Positions 26,417 through 36,213 of a stretch of DNA of 64,000 nucleotides are shown here, piece by piece. The notes under the pieces are model-generated. The model was not told where the DNA came from. It saw only the letters and a list, made by a program, of their open reading frames with translations, and ran no database searches. Position 1 is the first letter of the stretch; each line of letters opens with the position of its first letter. A program made the translations under genes and the position numbers. This DNA is from an uncultured Flavobacteriaceae bacterium (GTDB lineage Bacteria; Bacteroidota; Bacteroidia; Flavobacteriales; Flavobacteriaceae): positions 62,001-126,000 of the forward strand of contig CANMSA010000010.1 in NCBI GenBank assembly GCA_947500385.1. Direction: 5' to 3'.

Positions 26417-29032
26417 CTAGTTGAGATAGGATTCGGCATGTTTTAACGCCTCGGAAATTCCACTCGGATTTTTGCCACCTGCGGTAGCAAAAAAGGGTTG
26501 CCCCCCTCCACCGCCTTGTATATATTTTCCCAGTTCCCGCACAATCGACCCGGCATTGAATCCTTTCGAAGCCACTAATTCCTTCGAAATATAGCACGAC
26601 AGCAATGCTTTGCCTGCCTGTTCGGTTCCGAACAACAAAAACAGGTCGTTCCGATCCTTGCCCATTTCGAACGCCAAGTCCTTGATCCCACCTGCATCCA
26701 ACGCCACTTTCCGTGCCAAGAATTGCACCCCGTTGATCGTTCGCAGTTCTTTGAGCAAATCGCCTTTTAAGTTTTTCGCTTTGTCTTTCAACAGCCCTTC
26801 CACCTCTTTTCTAAGCCTGGCATTTTCTTCTTGTAAAGATGCCACTGCTTTGACCGGGTCTTGGGGTTTGTTCAACAGATCCCTGACTTCGAACAAGACG
26901 CGATTATTATCAAAATAAAACTGCTTCACCGCATCGTACGTAATCGCCTCAATACGCCGTATTCCGGCCGCTACGGCTCCTTCCGACTTGATTTTGAAAT
27001 GCCAGATATCTGCCGTATTCTGAACATGGGTACCCCCACAAAGCTCTATAGATTGGCCAAAGCGAATGGTACGCACCGCATCCCCGTACTTTTCTCCGAA
27101 CAACGACATGGCACCATCCTTAATGGCTTGTTCTTTTGGTACGTTTCTATGCTCCTGTAGCGGTAATTGTCCCTCGATCCTGGCATTTACAAAATTCTCT
27201 ACGGCTCGCAACTCATCCGTTGTGACCTTCGAAAAGTGCGAAAAATCAAAACGTAAATATTTCGAATGCACGGCCGAACCTTTTTGCTCTACATGGGTAC
27301 CCAGTATTTCGCGCAACGCTTGGTGCAGCAAATGTGTGGCGGTATGGTTTGCGGCCGTACGTTGCCGTTGTTTTTGATCCACCACAGCACGTAGGGTTTC
27401 ATCTAAGTGTTTTGGCAAACTCTTGGCAAAATGTACGATTTCATTATTTTCCTTCTTGGTATCAATGATGTATACCACATCACCATTGGGAACCTCTAAA
27501 TATCCCTTGTCACCTACCTGGCCCCCGCCCTCGGGATAAAAGGGTGTTAGGTTGAATACCAATTGATACTGCTCACCCTCTTTTTTGGAAACAACCTTGC
27601 GGTATTTTACCAATTTCACGGCCCCTTCCAACACATCATAGCCAATAAACTCTTGTTCAAGATCCTTGCTCAGTACCACCCAGTCTTCCTTGGAAACCTC
27701 GGAAGCAGAACGCGAACGGTCTTTTTGTTCCTGTAAAGCTGCTTTAAAAGCAGTTTCATCGAACGACATTCCTTTTTCGCTCAGAATCAAGGCGGTCAAA
27801 TCTTTGGGGAAACCATAGGTGTCATAAAGTTCAAAAGCCTTACGCCCGTCTACCTCTTTGCCATTATTGGTTTTGACGATCGTATCGAGTAGCACCAAGC
27901 CCTGTTCCAAGGTATTCAAGAAAGAATGTTCTTCCTCCTTGATTACATTTTCAATTAGTTGGTACTGTTCCTTAAGCTCAGGAAAAGCGTTGCCCATACT
28001 ATCGGTCAATACTTTTACCAGACGATACATAAAGGGTTGTTTGGTACCCAAGAAGGTAAAACCATAGCGTATGGCCCTTCTTAAAATACGACGAATTACG
28101 TACCCGGCACCGGTATTGCTCGGCAATTGCCCATCGGCAATTGAAAAAGATACGGCACGGATATGATCGGCAATGACCCGAATGGCAATATCCAACTCCT
28201 CATTTTTACCATATGTTGTGTTCGTAATCACCTCAATCTCGCGAATCAAAGGAGTAAACACGTCGGTATCATAATTAGACTTCACATCTTGCAATACCAT
28301 GCATAAACGTTCAAAGCCCATTCCGGTATCGACATGTTTTGCAGGCAACGATTCCAATTGTCCGTTGGCTTTGCGGTTGTACTGCATAAATACCAGATTC
28401 CATATCTCTACCACAAGGGGATGGTCTTGATTGACCAGGCTCGCCCCGGAGACCTTGGCTTTTTCTTCTGCCGAACGTATATCAACATGAATTTCCGAGC
28501 AGGGGCCACAGGGCCCTTGATCGCCCATCTCCCAAAAATTATCCTTTTTATTGCCCATGATGATCCGATCCTCGGGCACGATCGCTTTCCAAAGATTAAA
28601 TGCCTCACGGTCCATTTCAAGGGCATCGGCATCGTCGCTTCCTTCAAAAACCGACACATATAAACTGTCCTTATCAATTTTAAAGACCTCCGTTAGCAGT
28701 TCCCACGCCCATTGTACCGCCTCTTTTTTAAAGTAGTCGCCAAAACTCCAGTTCCCCAGCATTTCGAACATGGTATGATGGTAGGTATCTTTCCCTACCT
28801 CTTCCAGATCATTGTGTTTTCCACTGACACGAAGACATTTTTGGGAATCCGCGACCCGTACATTTTTAGCCACACTATTTCCTAGAAAAAACTCCTTGAA
28901 TTGATTCATACCGGCATTGGTGAACATGAGGGTAGGATCGTCTTTGATCACCATAGGGGCGGATGACACAATTTTGTGCTCTTTTTCTTTAAAAAAGGCT
29001 AAAAATTGTGCTCTTATTTCGCTGGAAGTCAT
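26417..29032 (-). CDS. alaS: Alanyl-tRNA synthetase
   Basis: About 871 residues from the ATG at 29032 ([14 protein letters not shown]); an ATG at 29053 adds seven residues. Class II aminoacylation domain ([41 protein letters not shown]). The editing domain has [11 protein letters not shown] and the CGGTHV zinc motif. A coiled coil ([18 protein letters not shown]) and a C-terminal C-Ala domain ending [14 protein letters not shown] follow. All parts are present, so it is functional in appearance. It charges tRNA-Ala in the cytoplasm. Confidence 0.97.
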   Translation of the reverse strand: MTSSEIRAQFLAFFKEKEHKIVSSAPMVIKDDPTLMFTNAGMNQFKEFFLGNSVAKNVRVADSQKCLRVSGKHNDLEEVGKDTYHHTMFEMLGNWSFGDYFKKEAVQWAWELLTEVFKIDKDSLYVSVFEGSDDADALEMDREAFNLWKAIVPEDRIIMGNKKDNFWEMGDQGPCGPCSEIHVDIRSAEEKAKVSGASLVNQDHPLVVEIWNLVFMQYNRKANGQLESLPAKHVDTGMGFERLCMVLQDVKSNYDTDVFTPLIREIEVITNTTYGKNEELDIAIRVIADHIRAVSFSIADGQLPSNTGAGYVIRRILRRAIRYGFTFLGTKQPFMYRLVKVLTDSMGNAFPELKEQYQLIENVIKEEEHSFLNTLEQGLVLLDTIVKTNNGKEVDGRKAFELYDTYGFPKDLTALILSEKGMSFDETAFKAALQEQKDRSRSASEVSKEDWVVLSKDLEQEFIGYDVLEGAVKLVKYRKVVSKKEGEQYQLVFNLTPFYPEGGGQVGDKGYLEVPNGDVVYIIDTKKENNEIVHFAKSLPKHLDETLRAVVDQKQRQRTAANHTATHLLHQALREILGTHVEQKGSAVHSKYLRFDFSHFSKVTTDELRAVENFVNARIEGQLPLQEHRNVPKEQAIKDGAMSLFGEKYGDAVRTIRFGQSIELCGGTHVQNTADIWHFKIKSEGAVAAGIRRIEAITYDAVKQFYFDNNRVLFEVRDLLNKPQDPVKAVASLQEENARLRKEVEGLLKDKAKNLKGDLLKELRTINGVQFLARKVALDAGGIKDLAFEMGKDRNDLFLLFGTEQAGKALLSCYISKELVASKGFNAGSIVRELGKYIQGGGGGQPFFATAGGKNPSGISEALKHAESYLN

Positions 29033-29081
29033 GAATATGCTACGATTTTTCAAAAATTAACATTTTATGCAAAACAATTTT

Positions 29082-29089
29082 TATATTTG
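29082..29089 (+). promoter_or_regulatory. -7 promoter box (TATATTTG) of the M23 peptidase gene
   Basis: Exact TAnnTTTG match 44 bases before the ATG at 29133, in the divergent alaS/M23 interval. Confidence 0.55.
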
Positions 29090-29132
29090 TTTGTTCTGAT
29101 AAAACGACACAAAAATAGGATAAAATACATTT

Positions 29133-30110
29133 ATGTCTAAGGTTAAGTACTATTACGATCCAGATACGCTCTCGTATCGAAAGATCGAACCTAAAAAATC
29201 GCGCCGGTATCGCAACATCGGTCTGTTTGTTTTGGGATCGGCTCTTTTTGGGTTGCTTGGCTTGATTTTCCTATTGAATACCAATCTCATAAACACCCCT
29301 GCGGAACTTTCCTTGCGGCGGGATGTGGACAATTACGAGCTTCAGTTTGAGCTATTGAACCGTAAAATGGCACAGATCGAGGAAGTCTTATCGAATATCG
29401 AAGAACGTGACAATAATATCTATCGGTTGTATTTTGAAGCGAATCCTATTTCGGAAGAACAACGCCGTGCCGGTTTCGGTGGTGTAAACCGTTACAAATC
29501 GCTGGAAGGTTTCAACAATTCCGAGATGGTGATATCAACCACCAAACGGTTGGATATCATTAAAAAACAAATGGCCATCCAATCCAAGTCATTGGATGAG
29601 ATCGCCAAGCTGGCCGAAGAAAAAGAAAAACTGTTATTGGCCATTCCGGCCATACAACCCATCAGCAATAAGGAACTGACCCGTATGGCCTCGGGTTACG
29701 GTTGGCGTTCCGATCCCTTTACCAAGGCCAGAAAAATGCATTGGGGTATGGATTTTACGGCTCCCAAGGGCACCCCTATTTATGCCTCTGGCGATGGCAA
29801 GATTATTAGGGCCGACAATAATTCTTCGGGCTTTGGAAAACACATACGTATTGATCATGGGTATGGCTACCTTAGTCTGTACGCTCATTTGAGTGCCTAT
29901 AACGTAAAGAAAGGGCAACGCGTAAAACGTGGTGACCTCATCGGTTTTGTAGGCAGTACCGGGCGTTCGGAAGCCCCCCACTTGCACTATGAAATTTGGA
30001 AGGACAAAGACAAGATCAATCCGATCAATTTCTACTACGGCAGTTTATCGCCTATTGAGTTTGAAAATATGCTGAAATACGCAAACCAAGAGAATCAATC
30101 CCTGGATTAA
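29133..30110 (+). CDS. M23 (LytM) murein endopeptidase, membrane-anchored
   Basis: 325 residues. Cytoplasmic 24 residues, one transmembrane segment (LFVLGSALFGLLGLIFLLN), a coiled-coil region, then the LytM domain from about residue 190. The zinc ligands are visible in GYGWRSDP, HWGMDFTAPKG, and HLHYEIW. M23 peptidases cut cross-bridges in peptidoglycan in the periplasm. The stop overlaps the start of the MerR gene by one base (TAATG), so they are cotranscribed. Confidence 0.93.
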   Translation: MSKVKYYYDPDTLSYRKIEPKKSRRYRNIGLFVLGSALFGLLGLIFLLNTNLINTPAELSLRRDVDNYELQFELLNRKMAQIEEVLSNIEERDNNIYRLYFEANPISEEQRRAGFGGVNRYKSLEGFNNSEMVISTTKRLDIIKKQMAIQSKSLDEIAKLAEEKEKLLLAIPAIQPISNKELTRMASGYGWRSDPFTKARKMHWGMDFTAPKGTPIYASGDGKIIRADNNSSGFGKHIRIDHGYGYLSLYAHLSAYNVKKGQRVKRGDLIGFVGSTGRSEAPHLHYEIWKDKDKINPINFYYGSLSPIEFENMLKYANQENQSLD

Positions 30111-30439
30111 TGCAAATAGACCTCCCTGAAAAACTCTATTACGGTATCGGCGAGGTCGCGAAGGCCTTTGGTGTAAATACCTCCCTTATTCGCTTTTGGG
30201 AAAAGGAATTCGATGTGCTGAAGCCTAAGAAAAATGCGAAGGGCAATCGCAAGTTCACACCGCAAGACATCAAGAACTTGCAACTGATCTATCATTTGGT
30301 CAAGGAACGGGGCTTTACGCTCGACGGTGCAAAAATCCACCTAAAGGAGAACAAGCAAAAAACGCTCGATAATTTCGAAATCATTCAAAAGCTTGAGCGC
30401 GTGAAATCAGAGCTTATCAAAATCAAAGAACAACTATAA
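30110..30439 (+). CDS. MerR family transcriptional regulator
   Basis: 109 residues. The N-terminal winged HTH reads YYGIGEVAKAFGVNTSLIRFWEKEF, the wing KNAKGNRKFTPQDI and the linker helix LQLIYHLVKERGFTL. It lacks the long C-terminal sensor domain, so it is a minimal MerR-like DNA-binding protein. It is coupled to the upstream M23 gene by a one-base overlap and lies 23 bases before lemA. Confidence 0.9.
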   Translation: MQIDLPEKLYYGIGEVAKAFGVNTSLIRFWEKEFDVLKPKKNAKGNRKFTPQDIKNLQLIYHLVKERGFTLDGAKIHLKENKQKTLDNFEIIQKLERVKSELIKIKEQL

Positions 30440-30462
30440 ACGAACCCCTAAAACACTGAAAA

Positions 30463-31062
30463 ATGAAAAAAGGACTCATCGCACTGATTGTAATAGTCGT
30501 ATTGGGCCTAGGCCTTTACAATTGGGCCGTAGGTTTTAACAATACCGCCGTAGAGTACGAGGCCAATGCCAAGACCGCTTGGTCGAATGTTGAAAGTGCC
30601 TATCAACGTAGAAATGATTTAATCGGGAATTTGGTGAAGACCGTGCAGGGGGCGGCCGACTTTGAACGGGGAACCTTGACCGATGTGATCGAAGCGCGTT
30701 CCAAGGCGACCTCCACCAATATCGATGCCAACAACCTTACCCCGGAAGCCATGGCCAAATTTCAGCAAGCGCAAAGCGGCTTGACCGGCGCATTGAGCAA
30801 ATTAATGGTCGTCGTAGAACGTTATCCGGAGCTGAAAGCAAACCAAAACTTTTTAGAGCTACAGGCACAGTTGGAAGGTACTGAAAACCGTATTAATGTA
30901 GAGCGCAACCGCTTTAATGAACAGGTAAACATCTACGATATACACACCACAAAATTCCCGGGCAAACTGTTGGCCGGTATGTTTGGCTTTAAGGAAATGG
31001 CCCGTTACCAATCGGACGCTGGGTCTGAAAATGCGCCCGACGTAGAATTCGACTTCAACTAA
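30463..31062 (+). CDS. LemA family protein
   Basis: 199 residues with an N-terminal membrane anchor (MKKGLIALIVIVVLGLGLYN) and the LemA helical core: VESAYQRRNDLIGNLVKTVQG, LSKLMVVVERYPELKANQNF and ENRINVERNRFNEQV. The function is unclear in the family. It forms an operon with the two TPM-domain genes that follow, an arrangement seen across Bacteroidota. Confidence 0.92.
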   Translation: MKKGLIALIVIVVLGLGLYNWAVGFNNTAVEYEANAKTAWSNVESAYQRRNDLIGNLVKTVQGAADFERGTLTDVIEARSKATSTNIDANNLTPEAMAKFQQAQSGLTGALSKLMVVVERYPELKANQNFLELQAQLEGTENRINVERNRFNEQVNIYDIHTTKFPGKLLAGMFGFKEMARYQSDAGSENAPDVEFDFN

Positions 31063-31065
31063 CCT

Positions 31066-31503
31066 ATGTCTAGAGTCGAGGATTTTTTAACCCCGGAGGA
31101 AGAACTTGCTATTGTTCAAGCAATTCTTGAGGCGGAAAAAAACACCTCTGGAGAAATACGGGTTCATATTGAATCACACACCCGACTAGATCATTTTGCA
31201 CGCGCCCAGGAAGTATTTCATTTGCTCAAGATGGACAATACCAAGCAGGAAAACGGGGTACTGCTCTATGTAGCGGTCAACGACCGAAAGTTTGTAATCT
31301 ATGGGGACCGTGGTATCGACAAGGCCGTACCTGACACTTTTTGGGATAGCACTAAAAATGCCATCGAAACACAATTTAAAAAGGGAAATTACAAACAAGG
31401 TATCCTTGACGGTGTACGAAGGGCCGGGAAAGAACTGGAAGCCCATTTTCCATGGCAGCATGGCGACACCAACGAACTGAGCAATGAGATTTCTAAATCG
31501 TAG
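31066..31503 (+). CDS. TPM domain protein (soluble)
   Basis: 145 residues of a single TPM (TLP18.3/Psb32/MOLO-1) domain: FLTPEEELAIVQAILEAEKNTSGEIRVHIE, NGVLLYVAVNDRKFVIYGDRGID. No signal or membrane segment. It lies three bases after lemA and overlaps the next TPM gene by 20 bases. Confidence 0.9.
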   Translation: MSRVEDFLTPEEELAIVQAILEAEKNTSGEIRVHIESHTRLDHFARAQEVFHLLKMDNTKQENGVLLYVAVNDRKFVIYGDRGIDKAVPDTFWDSTKNAIETQFKKGNYKQGILDGVRRAGKELEAHFPWQHGDTNELSNEISKS

Positions 31504-32287
31504 CATATTCCTCTTTTTATTGGCGATTCCCCTGCTTGGAATCGCGCAATACGCTATTCCCGAAAAACCGGCGCTTGAAACCAGCGTTTATGATTATATC
31601 AACCTCCTTTCTAAAAACCAACAACGGTCTCTTGAGCAAAAACTAGTTCGGTATTCCGACAGTACCTCTACCCAGATCGTGGTGGCCATCATTCAATCGA
31701 CGAAGGGCGAGGACATTAACTACCTAGGGGCACAATGGGGGCAACAATGGGGTATTGGTCAAGATGGAAAAGACAACGGCATATTAGTGCTGTTGGCACG
31801 CGGAGACCGCAAGATAGCGATCAGCACCGGGTATGGTGTTGAAACCCGTTTAACCGATGCTTTAGCCAAACGCATCATAGAACAGGTGATTATTCCTAGA
31901 TTTAAGCAAAACGACTATTACGGGGGGCTAGACGCGGGTACCAATACCATTTTTAAGGCGTTGAACGGAGAATTCAAAGAGGAACGCACTTTTGACGGAC
32001 AAGAAGGTTTTCCGTTGGGTGCTTTTTTACCCATCATCATTTTCTTCATCATCTTACTCATCCTCTCCCGAAGAAATCGCGGCAATCGCGGTGGTAGAAA
32101 TGGAGGGCGACGCTCCTCAGGGCTTGATTTATGGGACATCATCATTCTAAGTAATATGGGACGTAGCGGCGGTTCCGGAGGTGGTTTCGGTAGTGGCGGC
32201 GGTTTCGGGGGCGGAAGCGGTGGTGGTTTTGGCGGTGGCTTTGGTGGTGGCGGTTTCGGGGGCGGTGGTGCCTCCGGGGGGTGGTAA
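31484..32287 (+). CDS. TPM domain protein with membrane helix and Gly-rich tail
   Basis: 267 residues. Signal peptide (IFLFLLAIPLLGIAQ), TPM domain (VYDYINLLSKNQQRSLEQKL, TQIVVAIIQSTKG, GILVLLARGDRKIAISTGYGVE), a transmembrane helix (LPIIIFFIILLILSRR), then a C-terminal Gly/Ser/Phe-rich region from about residue 226 to the end. The tail is low complexity and common in this YgcG-like family. Third gene of the lemA operon. Confidence 0.9.
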   Translation: MRFLNRSIFLFLLAIPLLGIAQYAIPEKPALETSVYDYINLLSKNQQRSLEQKLVRYSDSTSTQIVVAIIQSTKGEDINYLGAQWGQQWGIGQDGKDNGILVLLARGDRKIAISTGYGVETRLTDALAKRIIEQVIIPRFKQNDYYGGLDAGTNTIFKALNGEFKEERTFDGQEGFPLGAFLPIIIFFIILLILSRRNRGNRGGRNGGRRSSGLDLWDIIILSNMGRSGGSGGGFGSGGGFGGGSGGGFGGGFGGGGFGGGGASGGW

Positions 32288-32293
32288 GTATGA

Positions 32294-32369
32294 GTCAAGT
32301 GCAAGTGTCAAGTGTCAAGTTCAAACTCAAACTCAAATTCAAATTCAAACTCAAACTCAAACTCAAAAT
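32294..32369 (+). repeat. Short tandem repeat of hexamers TCAAAC/TCAAAT
   Basis: Starts with imperfect GTCAAGT/GCAAGTGT units and passes into about seven TCAAAC/T copies. It follows the TPM gene stop and is likely unstable by slippage. Function unlikely. Confidence 0.85.
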
Positions 32370-32425
32370 ATAGAGTTTTAGGTTTATGATTGCCCCTTGG
32401 TTGAATTCTTTCTTAAGGTACGATC

Positions 32426-34762
32426 TTAGTTATTCGCTTGAAGTTCGATCTCTTTTTTTAGGGAGATTAGTGAACCATCTGCCGATATGCCTTCAATGTA
32501 CAGAAGCAGTTCGTTTTGACCTGACAAAGGGACCATTAAAGAGGTGGGCACATCTGCTTCTACTAGCAATTTCCCCTTCCAAAAAATGGCTCCGTATTCT
32601 TTAAAATCCTTAGTGGTTGTACGATATATTGGGCTAAAATATTCGCTTGGTTTGGCATAGCCATTTGTAATCAGTGTTCTAATATACTTATTGCGGTTTT
32701 CCGGAACGACATAATGGCCGTTTCGCAGGATGATAGAAACAAAAACCACCCCATCGGTCGTTTCTTGATCATAAATAATAGATTCCGCACTGCTTAACCG
32801 CCTATTCAGCAATTCGCCAGGCTCTGAACGCATTCCATTGATATACACGGGCACCCTCATATGCGGCCATCTTTTCGTACTTACCGAGAGCGATGACCCT
32901 ATCATTTCCACTCGGAAACCTACTTTTTGCAAGTACCTTCGCATAGTGGGATATCTTTTAATATCATCATCTGTAATACGGCGCCCCTGCACCACCGAGG
33001 AGTTCAGCAAAATTTCATTGTTTTGAACGGCCCTATCGGTAACCACTACCTCTTCCAAAGCAATCGTGCGGGAATTTTGAGTAAAGGTTTCCCTTACCTG
33101 GTCCGAATCCGTAGATCTCTTTTGTTTATCATTTGGAACACCGAAAAAGGCCTTAAGATTATAATTGGTCGAGGCAGGCGATTTTTTTTCATCGGCAAAG
33201 GTTACCTTCGGCAAACGCAGCTTCCCTTTTTTGCCTATGAGGCTTACTCCGAGTGAATCCCCAGCATACAATAGCATATTTGTGCGAAAAGATTTATCGG
33301 AACCGAGTGGTTCTATGACGACTTCCTTTGCATTAGCGGTTTGTAAATACACCTGTTTTTCCATTGTAAGATCGGCATCAAGAACCTTCCCTGCAACCGT
33401 TATGCCCGATTCTAATGGTGGTAAAACACCATTTGCCTCAGGTATTCGGGAACTCCAAGAGTATCTTCCCCATCCCTCGACAAGCAAGCGCATATCCAAT
33501 GCGTATTGTATTTGTTTGTCTTTATCATTAAGATTGGGTATCGCCCTATCATTGTTTACATAAGGAGCAATTAGAAAGGATGAAACCAGGGATTGATCTG
33601 GGTTATAGGCCAAAGTACCTTTGGGCAGTACGGAAACACTAACACTTACAGGAGGGCTGTCACCCGCAGGTAGTTCAAAATCGATTTGTAAGGAATCTCT
33701 GGAAGTACTGCTACAGTGCTCGGTCCTCAAATCGAGAATCCTAGTTGCGTTCAAGCGGTGATTATAAAACATTCTACGAGCAATGGGCCGCATTGCAGCG
33801 TCAAACAACACCGCAGTATTGATACCATACGAAACTAAATTTCTATTGACAGCTATGGCCAATTCTTCGGCTCCTATTTCCCAATCTTCTAATAAGATAT
33901 CATTATTCCTATATATTGCCAATACATACTCTTGTCCTTCTTTCTTTTGTAATATGCCCTTAGAAGCTACCAATCTGAATACGATCCGATCTTGTGCAAG
34001 ATTATCGACACTTAGGCTTACCGCTGTTTTGTTTGCCGAAGGTAAAATGGTCTTGACAGCTTTGTTGTCGAGACTAAAATAACGCAAGTAATAACGCTTG
34101 TCGGCTTTAGGAACAAAACCGAACTTTCCAAAACCTTCTTTATTTGTCGCGATACCTTTTACTATGGTTTGGTCTTTGTCATCTACCAGCGCTATGTTCT
34201 TCAAAGGAATTCCGATACCCTTGTCAACGCTATGCAATCCAATATTATTGAAGGCCTCTGCGACCAATTCGCCTCCTTCGGGAAATATTCGAAGCGATAC
34301 GCTATCTGTTTTTTCACCCATGGGCTCCCTTGGAAAACCTACAATATGAATTTTTTGGGCATACGGCTTCAATGCCTTAAAATTTTCTATATAGCCGGTC
34401 CATGCGAAAATCAGATACTCCTTCTCGGTAAATGTACTATCTATCACAAAATGGCCGGTAGCTAATCCATTTTCAACATACAACAGCTTTCTTTTTACCT
34501 CCTCCGTTTTCGAATTGTAAATAGCGACATGCAGATTGGTAGTATTCGTTGAGGGTTTAGCCGTTAATTGATCTTGCACATAGGCGGTAAACCACAAATT
34601 TTCCCCTTTGGCCAAGGTGGTCTTGTTTAAATGAAGGTGAAGGTTCTCATAGGGAGGAGTTTCCGATAAGGTAGCCGTTTCGAAAGTGGCCTTCGTTTTT
34701 TTATTCTGGCCGTGTGCGACAATACAAGCGAAAAGAAAAAGAAATTGCAGCTTTTTACCCAT
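32426..34762 (-). CDS. Secreted MG2-like/TonB-plug-like envelope protein, unknown function
   Basis: About 778 residues from the ATG at 34762 (MGKKLQFLFLFACIVAHGQ), which begins with a signal peptide. The next 90 residues resemble a macroglobulin MG2 domain (LHLNKTTLAKGENLWFTAYV). Towards the C terminus a plug-like region (ALEEVVVTDRAVQNN, RYPTMRRYLQKVGFRVEM) resembles TonB-receptor plugs, but there is no barrel. Such proteins are common and unnamed in Bacteroidota; envelope location is inferred. The start codon lies 47 bases after the der stop on the same strand. Confidence 0.75.
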   Translation of the reverse strand: MGKKLQFLFLFACIVAHGQNKKTKATFETATLSETPPYENLHLHLNKTTLAKGENLWFTAYVQDQLTAKPSTNTTNLHVAIYNSKTEEVKRKLLYVENGLATGHFVIDSTFTEKEYLIFAWTGYIENFKALKPYAQKIHIVGFPREPMGEKTDSVSLRIFPEGGELVAEAFNNIGLHSVDKGIGIPLKNIALVDDKDQTIVKGIATNKEGFGKFGFVPKADKRYYLRYFSLDNKAVKTILPSANKTAVSLSVDNLAQDRIVFRLVASKGILQKKEGQEYVLAIYRNNDILLEDWEIGAEELAIAVNRNLVSYGINTAVLFDAAMRPIARRMFYNHRLNATRILDLRTEHCSSTSRDSLQIDFELPAGDSPPVSVSVSVLPKGTLAYNPDQSLVSSFLIAPYVNNDRAIPNLNDKDKQIQYALDMRLLVEGWGRYSWSSRIPEANGVLPPLESGITVAGKVLDADLTMEKQVYLQTANAKEVVIEPLGSDKSFRTNMLLYAGDSLGVSLIGKKGKLRLPKVTFADEKKSPASTNYNLKAFFGVPNDKQKRSTDSDQVRETFTQNSRTIALEEVVVTDRAVQNNEILLNSSVVQGRRITDDDIKRYPTMRRYLQKVGFRVEMIGSSLSVSTKRWPHMRVPVYINGMRSEPGELLNRRLSSAESIIYDQETTDGVVFVSIILRNGHYVVPENRNKYIRTLITNGYAKPSEYFSPIYRTTTKDFKEYGAIFWKGKLLVEADVPTSLMVPLSGQNELLLYIEGISADGSLISLKKEIELQANN

Positions 34763-34808
34763 GGCATACCATTTATGGTTTGTAAACGGCACAAAAAGTA
34801 TTCCAGTC

Positions 34809-36113
34809 TTACTTCTTTCGCATATAAATGGTGACCGGTACACCGGTAAAATCAAAATGCTCGCGAAGCTTGTTTTCCAAAAAGCGCTTGTAGGGTTCTC
34901 TCACATATTGCGGAAGGTTACAAAAGAAAGCAAACTGCGGATAGGGTGTGGGCAGCTGTGTAATGTATTTGATTTTTACGTATTTGTCCTTATAGGCCGG
35001 CGGTGGTGTATGCTCGATGATGGGATGTAGTACGTCATTGAGCTCGCTGGTCTTAATTTTTTTCGAACGGTTCTTATATACCTCAACAGCCGTTTCAATT
35101 GCTTTATAAATTCGCTGTTTATTCAACACGGAAATAAAGATGATCGGCACATCTACAAAAGGTTCTATTGCTTGTTTAATGCGAATGGTATACTCTTTCA
35201 TGGTATTGGTCTCTTTGTCCTGGACCAAATCCCATTTATTCACCAGAATGACGATACCCTTGTTATTGCGTTGGGCCAACCAAAAAATATTGGACACTTG
35301 CCCGTCAAATCCACGGGTAGCATCGAACAAGAGAATGCACACATCGCTGTGTTCTATTGCACGTACCGAACGCATCACAGAATAAAATTCCAAATCTTCC
35401 TTGACTTTTGCCTTCCTGCGGATACCGGCAGTATCAATAAGATTAAACTCAAACCCGAAACGGTTGTATCTGGTATCGATGCTATCGCGTGTAGTACCGG
35501 CAATGTCGGTTACAATGTAACGCTCTTCTCCGATGAGGGCATTTATGAAGGATGATTTCCCCGCATTGGGCCTTCCGACTACGGCAAATCTGGGCAACTC
35601 GTCCACTTCTTCCTCGACTTCGGGCAATACGGCCACCAGTGCATCGAGCAATTCGCCCGTTCCCCCACCGTTAATACTTGAAAGGGTAAAATAATCCCCC
35701 AGCCCCAAGGCATAAAATTCAACCGCATCTGCAGCGCGCTTGGCATTGTCGACCTTATTAATGGCCAAAAAAACCGGCTTATCAACACGTCGTAATAGCT
35801 TGGCCACATCCTCATCCATTCCGGTAACGCCGGATTCTACATCGACCATAAAAATAATGGCATCGGCCTCATCGATCGCCAATTCTACTTGCTTGTCGAT
35901 TTCTTGTTCGAACACATCGTCGCTCCCAACGACATACCCTCCGGTATCGATCAAGGAAAATTCCTTTCCGTTCCAATCGCTCTTTCCGTAATGACGATCC
36001 CGGGTAACCCCGCTCACGGCATCGACAATTGCTTCTCTGCGTTGGATCAGCCGATTAAAAAATGTCGACTTCCCTACATTCGGTCTTCCTACAATGGCAA
36101 CAATGGCGCCCAT
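34809..36113 (-). CDS. der: Double-GTPase ribosome biogenesis factor Der (EngA)
   Basis: 434 residues with two G domains. The first has [12 protein letters not shown] (about residue 8), DTGGY and NKVD. The second has [12 protein letters not shown] (about residue 181), DTAGI and NKWD. A C-terminal KH-like domain follows ([21 protein letters not shown]). Der is essential for 50S subunit maturation. Full length for the family. Two genes on it shares a strand with an MG2-like gene and, upstream, the choice-of-anchor gene, from which a terminator separates it. Confidence 0.97.
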   Translation of the reverse strand: MGAIVAIVGRPNVGKSTFFNRLIQRREAIVDAVSGVTRDRHYGKSDWNGKEFSLIDTGGYVVGSDDVFEQEIDKQVELAIDEADAIIFMVDVESGVTGMDEDVAKLLRRVDKPVFLAINKVDNAKRAADAVEFYALGLGDYFTLSSINGGGTGELLDALVAVLPEVEEEVDELPRFAVVGRPNAGKSSFINALIGEERYIVTDIAGTTRDSIDTRYNRFGFEFNLIDTAGIRRKAKVKEDLEFYSVMRSVRAIEHSDVCILLFDATRGFDGQVSNIFWLAQRNNKGIVILVNKWDLVQDKETNTMKEYTIRIKQAIEPFVDVPIIFISVLNKQRIYKAIETAVEVYKNRSKKIKTSELNDVLHPIIEHTPPPAYKDKYVKIKYITQLPTPYPQFAFFCNLPQYVREPYKRFLENKLREHFDFTGVPVTIYMRKK

Positions 36114-36139
36114 ATCCTGGTTTTAATCGGCAAAGGTAT

Positions 36140-36180
36140 TCAAAATAAAAAGAAAAGGAAGGTGCTTGGCACCTCCCTTT
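36140..36180 (-). terminator. Terminator after the choice-of-anchor I gene
   Basis: On the minus strand an inverted repeat (AAAGG-AGGTGC / GCACCT-CCTTT) is followed by a T-rich tail (TTTTCTTTTT). It ends the gene at 36214-37749 before der. Confidence 0.8.
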
Positions 36181-36213
36181 CATAGAATCAAATAATGGGA
36201 ATTATGTTTGGAC

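Noticed and set aside
31918-32304. Proline-rich 128-residue ORF on the minus strand
   Set aside because: It is the antisense of the Gly-rich tail of the TPM protein; proline runs arise from GGx codons.
32294-32369. CRISPR-like repeats
   Set aside because: Units are 6 bases with no spacers; simple tandem repeat only. No CRISPR array or cas gene was seen anywhere in the window.
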